Assembly: GCA_005792865.1 (NCBI GenBank)
Contig: SXQR01000196.1
Location: 1 to 5,662, forward strand
DNA from: Flavobacterium sp.
Lineage (GTDB): Bacteria; Bacteroidota; Bacteroidia; Flavobacteriales; Flavobacteriaceae
Length of the DNA: 5,662 nucleotides
Direction of reading: 5' to 3'
In this document: positions 1 through 5,651 of the stretch, in pieces
Numbering within the stretch: the stretch's first letter is position 1
How the letters are laid out: the number at the start of each line of letters is the position of its first letter
Notes under the pieces: model-generated
The model's input: the letters and a program-made list of their open reading frames with translations, nothing else
The model's database searches: none
Told to the model about the DNA's origin: nothing
Made by a program: the position numbers and the translations under genes

Positions 1-2090
1 CTCAGCCGTACCGACGGAAACTTGTCGTCAAAACCGCCTTCGGCCGCAAGCGAGAAATCGAGGTTGGGATCGGCCATGCCGGCGTCCACCTTGTAATTTC
101 CACTGGCGATCGAGCCGTCAAGCGCAAAATTGCGGTAGTTGTAGCCATTGAATTGCGCGCTCGCGACGTTTGCATTCACTTTCGCGGTGGCAGTCTGTGG
201 ATTGAGCCCGACGCCGTCCACCTTGGCGCTGAGCGTGACGCGTCCCACCGAGTCGTTCCTGATCAGGCTCCCCAAATCAAAGTTGTCCACGTTCACGTCG
301 GCATTGTAGCGCTCGCGGCCCTTGGCCCGGCTGTCAAACCGCGCCTTGACCCGTGCGTTGCCGTAACTGCTGCCCACGTTCATGTTCGTATTGAAATTGT
401 TGATCGCGCCCTTGAAGGTCCCGCGGGCCGAAAGATTTGACGGCAGCGCGATGTTATTTGGAACCGTCCCTTTGGGCAACAGGCCCGCCAGGTCGCCACG
501 CGTGGTCTGCAGGCGGTTGACGGTCACGTCAAAGTAGGCGCGCTTCACATCGGGAAGGCCGGTGATCCGGCCACTTGCCGACAGCACGGTATTGCCGATC
601 CCGCTAACCTGGAGTTCAGGAAAGCGGATATCACCGATCTTGCCCGTCAAGCGCGTGTTGAGGTTCAGGATGGCGTTTGGATGGGTGCGAAAGGGGTCCG
701 AGGCGCGGAGGTTGGGCGCGAAAAGCAGGATGTCCCTGAATCCGATCCGGCTGTTGCGGATATCGGCATCGATGTAAATTTCCCTGGGATTTTTTGACAT
801 CGCCTCCTTTGATGGATAGGTGATCGCGATCTTTTCGCGCAGTGAGGTACGCGGCGTCTTCAGTTCAAGGTTGTTCAGGTAGGCGCCGCGGTTGCCGTAG
901 AAAAAGTCGGTGCGGAGCGATTCAATGTCAAGGCCTCCGTTTTCACGAACGGAGAAAGCGTCGATGCGCCCCGCAATGGTATCGGTGCCGTAGACCAGGT
1001 TTTTGGCCTGCAGGTCAAAGTGGCGGATGTCCAGGTGTTTGTAATCGATCCCCGATTTGGCGCGCGCGTAGTTCTCGTCGTCAAACTTAAAGACGATCCC
1101 GCTGACGTTCGCATCCTTGAGCCGAACCTTCCAGCCCGTCTTCCTGATCGCCGTCGTATCTGTTTCGGGTATCGCGAGCTTGCTGTCATATTTGCCCACC
1201 AGAAGGTTGCCCTTGATGTCCTGGAGATCAAACTTGCTGAGGTCAATCAATTGCTTGTTCATGTCCACCTCGTTGAATTCCATCAAAAGCTTGCCCAGCG
1301 TGACCCCCGTGTTCAGCCGCGTTCCCTTGTTGTCATAGCCCAGGCTGATGCGGGAAAGCGCAATCGTACCCAGCTTGAGCTTAAAATCGGGCCGTTTGGA
1401 AATGGTGTCCACCACCTCCACCGATGTCTGTGCGATTTCCTCGACGATGCCCTGGTTGAGCATGACCTTAAGGCCGTCCAGGCGGATACGCGGGATGTCA
1501 AATTTCATCGCGTCCAGGTCAAATTCCTTGAAATGCGTGTCAAAATGGGTCAGGCGGACTCGGATGTCGTTGCGGGTGATGTCGTCGTTCCAGCGCAGGC
1601 GGATGTTGTCGAGATTGATCTTGTCCAGCGAGATCTTCATGGGTTCCGACGGTTTGTTGGGATCCGGCGGGGTCGCGAATGCGTCGATGATATAATCGAA
1701 GTTGAAAACCGAGTCCCGGCTGCGCGTCACGTTGGCGACGACACCGTTGAGGTCCACCGAATTGATCTGCAACTGATTGGAAAATATCTTGAAGAGGCTG
1801 ATGTCGGCGGCGAGTTTGTTACCGGCCAGGAGCGTGTCTTTTTGCTGGTCCTCAAAGTAGAACCCTTCCAGGACGATTTTTTTGGGAAGCCCAATGGTGA
1901 TGTGGTCTATCCTTACTTCGGTACCAATCTTGCCCTCAAGATACGACACTGCCTTTTCCTTGGCAAAATCCTGGACGAAAGGCACGTGAAGCAAGAGTAC
2001 GATCAGGAGGAACAGCCCGATGATCGAGCCCACGACCCATAGAAGAATGCGCATTCCTTTCTTTAAGTACCTGGTAGTTTTTTCTGACAT
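1..2090 (-). CDS. tamB: TamB/AsmA-like envelope protein, N-terminal part (C-terminus beyond the window)
   Basis: Reading the minus strand from the ATG at 2090 gives about 696 codons without a stop, running off the left edge. Residues 1-14 are basic (MSEKTTRYLKKGMR). Residues ~15-34 form one hydrophobic membrane segment (ILLWVVGSIIGLFLLIVLLL), a signal anchor with the rest in the periplasm. What follows is typical of the AsmA/TamB superfamily: VPFVQDFAKEKAVSYL and GTEVRIDHITIGLPKKIVL, then long alternating short beta-strand segments rich in Asn, Asp and Leu, with no enzymatic motif. Family members form hydrophobic beta-grooves spanning the periplasm and serve outer-membrane assembly or lipid transfer; Bacteroidota versions are often around 1,500 residues, so more than half may be missing. 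The defining C-terminal TamB (DUF490) domain is not visible, so another AsmA-like paralogue is possible. The start has only a weak purine-rich stretch (GATAAAGAT). Met13 (2054) is an alternative that would lose the basic leader. Confidence 0.85.
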   Translation of the reverse strand, partial: MSEKTTRYLKKGMRILLWVVGSIIGLFLLIVLLLHVPFVQDFAKEKAVSYLEGKIGTEVRIDHITIGLPKKIVLEGFYFEDQQKDTLLAGNKLAADISLFKIFSNQLQINSVDLNGVVANVTRSRDSVFNFDYIIDAFATPPDPNKPSEPMKISLDKINLDNIRLRWNDDITRNDIRVRLTHFDTHFKEFDLDAMKFDIPRIRLDGLKVMLNQGIVEEIAQTSVEVVDTISKRPDFKLKLGTIALSRISLGYDNKGTRLNTGVTLGKLLMEFNEVDMNKQLIDLSKFDLQDIKGNLLVGKYDSKLAIPETDTTAIRKTGWKVRLKDANVSGIVFKFDDENYARAKSGIDYKHLDIRHFDLQAKNLVYGTDTIAGRIDAFSVRENGGLDIESLRTDFFYGNRGAYLNNLELKTPRTSLREKIAITYPSKEAMSKNPREIYIDADIRNSRIGFRDILLFAPNLRASDPFRTHPNAILNLNTRLTGKIGDIRFPELQVSGIGNTVLSASGRITGLPDVKRAYFDVTVNRLQTTRGDLAGLLPKGTVPNNIALPSNLSARGTFKGAINNFNTNMNVGSSYGNARVKARFDSRAKGRERYNADVNVDNFDLGSLIRNDSVGRVTLSAKVDGVGLNPQTATAKVNANVASAQFNGYNYRNFALDGSIASGNYKVDAGMADPNLDFSLAAEGGFDDKFPSVRL

Positions 2091-2102
2091 ATCTTTATCT
2101 GC

Positions 2103-2140
2103 GCAACCTTTGACAACGGGGCATACGTAATCAAAGTTGC
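2103..2140 (-). repeat. Inverted repeat / possible 5'-leader hairpin upstream of the TamB-like gene
   Basis: On the plus strand, GCAACCTTTGA (2103-2113) and TCAAAGTTGC (2131-2140) are complementary over 10 base pairs with one bulged C, enclosing a 17-base loop. In minus-strand RNA the hairpin would end 12 bases before the ATG at 2090, leaving GCAGATAAAGAT single-stranded as the ribosome landing site. It has no following U-run, so it does not look like an intrinsic terminator. It could be a leader structure or a dyad operator. The pairing is seen directly; the function is inference. Confidence 0.45.
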
Positions 2141-2160
2141 CCTTAATAAAGCGCAAACCC

Positions 2161-2189
2161 CTTACATAATTATTAATTTATGTTGTAAG
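2161..2189 (-). repeat. AT-rich imperfect dyad just after the kinase stop codon
   Basis: CTTACATAA (2161-2169) faces TTATGTTGTAAG (2178-2189). ACATAA pairs with TTATGT around an 8-base loop, and CTT pairs with AAG outside a 3-base bulge on one side. It begins 4 bases after the kinase TAA on the minus strand. The stem is almost all A/T and is followed by GGGG rather than a T-run, so it is at best a weak RNA 3'-end structure or a protein-binding dyad. Confidence 0.3.
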
Positions 2190-2193
2190 ATTT

Positions 2194-4233
2194 TTAGACC
2201 TGTTTAACGATGCGGTCTTCCGGGAAATACACATCAAAACACGCGCCTTCACCTTCCTGGCCCCGCGCCCGGATAAAGCCGCCGTGGTTTTGCGCGATCT
2301 TTTTGCAGATGGCAAGGCCGATGCCCGTCCCCGAATAGGAGTCGGCGGTGTGCAGCCGCTTGAACAGCCCGAAGATATTCTCGGCCTGTCCCGGTTCGAA
2401 CCCGATGCCGTTGTCGCAAAATGAAATCTTGAAGAAAGTCCCGGACAGGTTGTTTGGCCCTTCGGCAATGTCCTTTGCATCGACGATCTCGCCGTCGATC
2501 CTGATCCGGCACGGCACATCCGGCTTGCGGTACTTGATCGCGTTGCCAATCAGGTTTGAAATGAGCTGTCGCAACTGGAAGGGAATGGCCATGATGTCGG
2601 GCAGGGAGGCACACTCTATCTGCGCCGATCCATTTTCAAAATGCAGCAAAAAAGTGTTTTTGGCTTCTTCCACCTCGTCACAGAGCGAAACGCGGGACAT
2701 GGCTTCGGACGGGGCGTTGAGTTGCGAGAATTCGATGAGGTCGGCAATGAGCTGTTGCATCCGCGAGGCCGATGAGGCGACCTTCTCGAGCGATTGACGG
2801 TGCTGTTTCTCGAGGTTCCCGGGTTCTTCCAGTATCCGTCCGGAGTAGATCTGGATTTTCCGAAGCGGTTCCTGAAGGTCATGGCTGGCGATGTAATTGA
2901 AGAGCTCGAGTTCGCGGTTGATGATGCGAAGCTCCCGGTTCTTTTGCGATAGCGAGCGGTTGAGCTCCACCATTTCCTGGTTTAGCCTGTACTCCTTGGT
3001 AATGTCCTGGCAGGTGCCCACCATACGGATGGGTTTCCCCGACGAATCTTTGACAACCTCGCCAAATCCCCGCAAAATTTTGTGCTCGCCCGTCGCCGCA
3101 ATGATATTGAGCGTGTAGCTTGCCGCCACACCCGTTTCAAGGGCCTGGGCAATTTCGGCCATTCGCGTGGCGCGGTTGTCCGGATGGATCAATGACATGA
3201 ACCGGTCAAAGGTAATGGCTTCGGACTGCGGTTCAAGCCCGTAGATGCGGTACATCTCGTCCGACCATTGAATCGAATCGGTGCCGATGTCCCACGACCA
3301 GTTTCCCAGGTGCGTGAGCTGTTGGGCCTGTTTGTGGAGTTCCTCGCTTTCGCTGAGGCGCCTGATGAGTTCGTATTCCTTGGTGATGTCGCGAAGCGTG
3401 CCCCTGAGTGTCGAAGGCTTTCCGTCGTGGATCGTTATGATGCCACGGGTGAGGAAATACTGCATCTTCCCGTTGCGCAGGTAGCGGTAATTGTATTCGA
3501 ACGATCCGCCGTCACGCAATGCCCTTTCCCAGATTTCCCTGATGGCGCCCACGTCGTCCGGATGCACGCGCCTGAAGAATTCTTCCGAATCGGTCACCTG
3601 GGAAAGCCCGGTAATGCGTTCCATCTGCGGCGAAACCGTTGAATTCTCGATTTTCCGGTAGTCCACAAAGAAGCTTCCCATCTCCGAAATTTCCTGCGCA
3701 TCGAGCAACAGCGCCTCCTGGAAGGCCAATTTGCTGTTGATCTCGATCATTTTTTCATGCTGCATGCGGAGGTAGGCGTTATAGGAGACGAGTTCCTCCT
3801 GGGTGGTATAGACATCGATTTCGCGCAGGATCTCCCGCTTGAGTTCATGGTCATCGGTGTAGTCGGGGAGGAAACAGCTCATGGCCTTGCGGCGGATGAA
3901 TCCCACCATGGTAAGGTCCTCGGCGACCACTTCGTCCCGATCGATGACCTCCAAGGTATTTGAGATCCATTTCCTGACGTTTTCGCGGATATGGTCGTGG
4001 ATCGTGCCGTTTTCCAGCGCCGACAGGATCTCGGTCGCCGATTGCACGCTGATGGCGATCAGTTCTTCTTCTGAAAATCGGGAAAGTCGGTTGAGCAATG
4101 GCAGTTCCTCTTCTCGCGAAAACCGCAATGAGGCCAGTACGTAATCCTGAAGTTTTTCACGCAAAATCCATCCGGCATATCCCGGAAGCGATTTGAATTT
4201 GAACTTATTGGGATCTACCAGTACTTTTTCCAT
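2194..4233 (-). CDS. Soluble two-PAS sensor histidine kinase (phytochrome-type kinase core)
   Basis: A 679-residue cytoplasmic kinase with no membrane segment. Residues 1-180 are mostly helical and charged and match no domain I can name surely. Two PAS_3-like domains follow, at ~183-288 (RVHPDD; closing RGTLRDITKEY) and ~303-415 (GNWSWDI, LIHPDN; closing VGTCQDITKEY), then a short coiled coil (~416-445). The HisKA helix holds the phosphoacceptor His451 in ASHDLQEPLRKI, the H-box style of bacteriophytochrome kinases. The ATPase domain has the N-box QLISNLIGNAIKY (Asn560, Asn564), G1 DNGIGF (Asp607), F-box IFGLFKRL (~620-627) and G2 GTGIGL (635-640), so it should be active. It starts 6 bases after the RR2 stop, and RR1 and RR2 are the obvious phosphate acceptors. 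The signal is unknown: there is no GAF/PHY chromophore domain, and PAS ligands cannot be read from sequence. The ATG at 4233 has a weak ribosome site, which suggests coupling to RR2 translation. Confidence 0.93.
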   Translation of the reverse strand: MEKVLVDPNKFKFKSLPGYAGWILREKLQDYVLASLRFSREEELPLLNRLSRFSEEELIAISVQSATEILSALENGTIHDHIRENVRKWISNTLEVIDRDEVVAEDLTMVGFIRRKAMSCFLPDYTDDHELKREILREIDVYTTQEELVSYNAYLRMQHEKMIEINSKLAFQEALLLDAQEISEMGSFFVDYRKIENSTVSPQMERITGLSQVTDSEEFFRRVHPDDVGAIREIWERALRDGGSFEYNYRYLRNGKMQYFLTRGIITIHDGKPSTLRGTLRDITKEYELIRRLSESEELHKQAQQLTHLGNWSWDIGTDSIQWSDEMYRIYGLEPQSEAITFDRFMSLIHPDNRATRMAEIAQALETGVAASYTLNIIAATGEHKILRGFGEVVKDSSGKPIRMVGTCQDITKEYRLNQEMVELNRSLSQKNRELRIINRELELFNYIASHDLQEPLRKIQIYSGRILEEPGNLEKQHRQSLEKVASSASRMQQLIADLIEFSQLNAPSEAMSRVSLCDEVEEAKNTFLLHFENGSAQIECASLPDIMAIPFQLRQLISNLIGNAIKYRKPDVPCRIRIDGEIVDAKDIAEGPNNLSGTFFKISFCDNGIGFEPGQAENIFGLFKRLHTADSYSGTGIGLAICKKIAQNHGGFIRARGQEGEGACFDVYFPEDRIVKQV

Positions 4234-4242
4234 ATTACATCA
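4231..4242 (-). other. RR2/kinase junction with nested stop, ATG-TAA and start
   Basis: The minus-strand sequence TGATGTAATATG contains the RR2 stop TGA (4242-4240), an ATG that shares its A (4240-4238) and is followed at once by TAA (4237-4235), and then the kinase ATG (4233-4231). The kinase has no strong Shine-Dalgarno site, so ribosomes ending RR2 probably restart here. The overlapping ATG makes a start-stop mini-ORF, which may be chance or may tune re-initiation. Confidence 0.4.
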
Positions 4243-4731
4243 GCCTACGGCAAATACATAATCGCCGCGATCGGGCCGGTTTTTGATGGCGTCGGGTTCC
4301 ATGGCGAGCAGTTCCCGGACGGTTTTCTTGAGCAGCATGAAAGACGTCGGCTTGGTCACATAGCGGTTCGCGCCCAGTTCATACGTTTCGTCAATGTCAC
4401 GCTTGTTTGAGGAAGTCGAATAGATGAGAACCGGCAAATGCCGAAGTTTTTCGTCCCGCCTGATTTCCATCAGGCATTCCTTGCCGCCCTTCTCGGGCAT
4501 GTTGAGGTCGAGGAAAATACAGTCGGGCATCGTGCTGAGCGCGCGCAATTTTCTCATGAGCTTTGCCCCGTTGGGGACGCATTCGATTTCGGCGCCGCAT
4601 TCCTGTACCGCCTCGGCAAAAAGCTCGCGGTCATCGGCATCGTCATCGGCCAGAAGTATCCTGTAGTTTTTCTCCACGCACGAATTGTTAGTTCCCTGTA
4701 AAGCTATTAAAAAATTCGGATTTTTTGACAT
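4240..4731 (-). CDS. Single-domain response regulator, Rcp1-like (RR2)
   Basis: The 163 residues hold one receiver domain (~22-145) and no output domain. All canonical residues are present: acidic pocket Asp29-Asp30-Asp31, phosphorylation site Asp75 in FLDLNMP, Ser105 in LIYSTSS, aromatic-switch Tyr124, and Lys127-Pro128. The pattern ADDDADDRELFAEAVQE with IFLDLNMPEKGGKECL resembles the Rcp1-like regulators that partner phytochrome-type kinases, which fits the kinase 6 bases downstream. With no DNA-binding domain it presumably acts by protein contact or passes phosphate on. The start is uncertain. The ATG at 4731 lies 5 bases after the RR1 stop but adds a ~20-residue leader outside the receiver fold, encoded by unusually AT-rich DNA. 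A GTG at 4677 would give a protein beginning MEKNYRILLADDD, a typical receiver start. The C-terminal tail (~148-163) has no recognisable motif. Confidence 0.92.
   Translation of the reverse strand: MSKNPNFLIALQGTNNSCVEKNYRILLADDDADDRELFAEAVQECGAEIECVPNGAKLMRKLRALSTMPDCIFLDLNMPEKGGKECLMEIRRDEKLRHLPVLIYSTSSNKRDIDETYELGANRYVTKPTSFMLLKKTVRELLAMEPDAIKNRPDRGDYVFAVG
4709..4726 (-). repeat. A/T-only inverted repeat at the RR1/RR2 junction
   Basis: Six As and a T (4709-4715) pair perfectly with an A and six Ts (4720-4726) around a 4-base centre: a 7-bp stem with no G-C pair. It lies about 10 bases beyond the RR1 stop on the minus strand, inside the first codons of RR2 as annotated from 4731. The surrounding segment 4680-4731 is only about 29% GC (15 of 52 bases). 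The stem plus T-run weakly resembles an intrinsic terminator, but a GC-free stem is unlikely to terminate well. Just downstream on the minus strand, TAGCTTTA (4706-4699) differs at one position from the Bacteroidota -7 box TAnnTTTG; I found no -33 TTTG at suitable spacing. Confidence 0.35.
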
Positions 4732-4736
4732 GCCGT

Positions 4737-5141
4737 TCAGTCTTGTTTTGAGGGGAGGATTTTGGAAAGCGTCTCCTCCAGTTCACGCATGCTCGAGGCC
4801 TTGACCACAAGGTCGGTGGCCCCGTGCTCACGCCCGCGCCTTACGGTCTCGGGATCGGTGTAGGTGGAGTACAGGTAGACCGGCACGTTCTTGACCTTTG
4901 AGATTTTTTTGATTTCCACCAGGCATTCAATGCCGTTCATGCGCGGCATGTTGACATCGACAAAGATGAAGTAGGGATTGAGGTGCTCGTCACCCTTGAT
5001 CTTTTCGATCGCGTGGACACCGTCGTTTGCCGTCACCACATCGATGTCCAGGCCAAGGTGCTGCACCGCGTGGGCAAATATTTCCTGGTCCTCGATATCG
5101 TCGTCGATGAGCAGGCAGGTGATCCGGTGTTTATCGGGCAT
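4737..5141 (-). CDS. Single-domain response regulator with altered switch residues (RR1)
   Basis: The 134 residues are almost entirely one receiver domain (~6-128). The acidic pocket (Asp13-Asp14-Asp15), phosphoacceptor Asp62 in IFVDVNMPRMNG, Ser92 in VYLYSTY and Lys114 are present, so phosphorylation should be possible. Two usually conserved positions differ: the aromatic switch (Tyr/Phe three residues before the Lys) is Leu111, and the Pro after the Lys is Ala115. Both lie on or near the alpha4-beta5-alpha5 surface through which receivers signal, so output may be constitutive, weakened or redirected. It is clearly a paralogue of RR2 (shared DDD..D..E.FA.AVQ, NMP...G.ECL.EI and YST), implying tandem duplication followed by divergence. 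Its ATG lies 11 bases after the pncC-like stop, preceded by AAAAGAATACA, a weak A-rich ribosome site. There is no output domain; roles as a phosphate sink, shuttle or protein-contact regulator are inference. Confidence 0.93.
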   Translation of the reverse strand: MPDKHRITCLLIDDDIEDQEIFAHAVQHLGLDIDVVTANDGVHAIEKIKGDEHLNPYFIFVDVNMPRMNGIECLVEIKKISKVKNVPVYLYSTYTDPETVRRGREHGATDLVVKASSMRELEETLSKILPSKQD

Positions 5142-5152
5142 TGTATTCTTTT

Positions 5153-5632
5153 TTATGGATGAAGTTTTTTGATGATCAGTTCACAACCCCGGTCGATTGC
5201 CTGTAAAAGGATTTCTTCCTGGCTGCCGGAAAATATTTCCCGTTGCGCCGCGTAACCCTGGGGCGTCAAGATGTGAAGGAACATCGTCCCAACGGGTTTA
5301 TCGTCGGTCTCACTGCCGCCGGGCGAGGCCAGTCCGGTCACCGCAACGTAAATATCAGCGTCAAAACGCTCCCGAAGATTTTCGGCGAGTGCCCGTGTGA
5401 CCTCTGCCGATTCGGGGGTATAGGTGGCAATCAAATCCTCGGCTACACCCAGTATGGACGTTTTGACCTTGACATCGTAGCACACGATTCCGCCAAGCAA
5501 TACAAAACCCGAATTTTTTACCAGCGCCAGCTCATGGGCAAATCGTCCGGCCGTAGCACTTTCGGCAAAAGCAATCTTGTAATTGCGACGGACCAGCTCG
5601 CTGACGCAGTCCTTTACGATTTTGGTTGCCAT
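5153..5632 (-). CDS. pncC: Stand-alone CinA C-terminal domain protein (PncC-like NMN amidohydrolase)
   Basis: The 159 residues cover one CinA-C domain, close to the length of stand-alone PncC proteins and without the N-terminal MoCF domain of full CinA. Family signatures in order are AESATAG (23-29, with the family's conserved Ser at 25), GGIVCYDVKVKTSILGV (47-63), TPESAEV (72-78) and AVTGLASPGGSETDDKPVGTMF (97-118). Characterised members hydrolyse nicotinamide mononucleotide to nicotinate mononucleotide and ammonia, recycling pyridine nucleotides in the cytoplasm. Here AESATAG replaces the commoner AESCTGG, and Ser103 replaces the Gly of TGxAGPGG; I recall similar variants in Bacteroidota relatives, so they look like a subfamily trait rather than decay. 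The activity is inferred from family. The reading frame stays open upstream to the window edge, but the ATG at 5632 gives the normal family start. It is first in the visible cluster, 11 bases before RR1. Confidence 0.92.
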   Translation of the reverse strand: MATKIVKDCVSELVRRNYKIAFAESATAGRFAHELALVKNSGFVLLGGIVCYDVKVKTSILGVAEDLIATYTPESAEVTRALAENLRERFDADIYVAVTGLASPGGSETDDKPVGTMFLHILTPQGYAAQREIFSGSQEEILLQAIDRGCELIIKKLHP

Positions 5633-5640
5633 GGTGTAAA

Positions 5641-5651
5641 ATTCCCCTTTT
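5641..5651 (-). promoter_or_regulatory. Possible ribosome binding site of the pncC-like gene
   Basis: The minus strand reads AAAAGGGGAAT, with an AGGGGA core (5648-5643) 10 bases before the ATG at 5632. It is G-rich but not a perfect Shine-Dalgarno match and the spacing is slightly long. It supports the ATG at 5632 over an upstream start. Only 30 bases upstream of the gene are visible, so a promoter or preceding gene cannot be judged. Confidence 0.3.

Larger units (their letters stand above)
2091..2193 (-). promoter_or_regulatory. Intergenic gap before the TamB-like gene, probable promoter/leader region
   Basis: This 103-base gap lies between the kinase stop codon and the TamB-like ATG. It is the only gap over 11 bases between the genes, so it is the natural place for a separate start of transcription. 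It contains two inverted repeats, listed separately. I looked for the Bacteroidota promoter pattern (TTTG near -33, TAnnTTTG near -7). The best match on the minus strand is CAACTTTG (2139-2132), which lacks the leading T, and the nearest upstream TTTG is only 14 bases away, too close. The promoter is therefore inferred from the layout, not recognised by motif. Read-through from the kinase operon remains possible. Confidence 0.4.

Noticed and set aside
1020..2042. Long plus-strand open frame of 340 codons opposite the TamB-like gene
   Set aside because: The minus-strand frame here has a clear membrane anchor and TamB/AsmA-like sequence continuous with the rest of the gene. The plus-strand product is low-complexity, rich in Asp, Val and Arg, and without family resemblance, as expected of an antisense shadow of GC-rich codons.
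2101..2159. Direct repeat GGTT(T)GCGC on the minus strand (2159-2151 and 2108-2101)
   Set aside because: Eight to nine bases with an insertion is too short to separate from chance, and the spacing matches no operator I know.
2161..2189. Intrinsic terminator for the kinase operon
   Set aside because: The dyad sits just after the kinase stop, but the stem is A/T-rich and bulged and is followed by GGGG, not a T-run.
3268..3642. Plus-strand open frame opposite the kinase PAS domains
   Set aside because: It lies wholly inside the well-supported kinase gene; its product has no recognisable domain and no ribosome site was evident.
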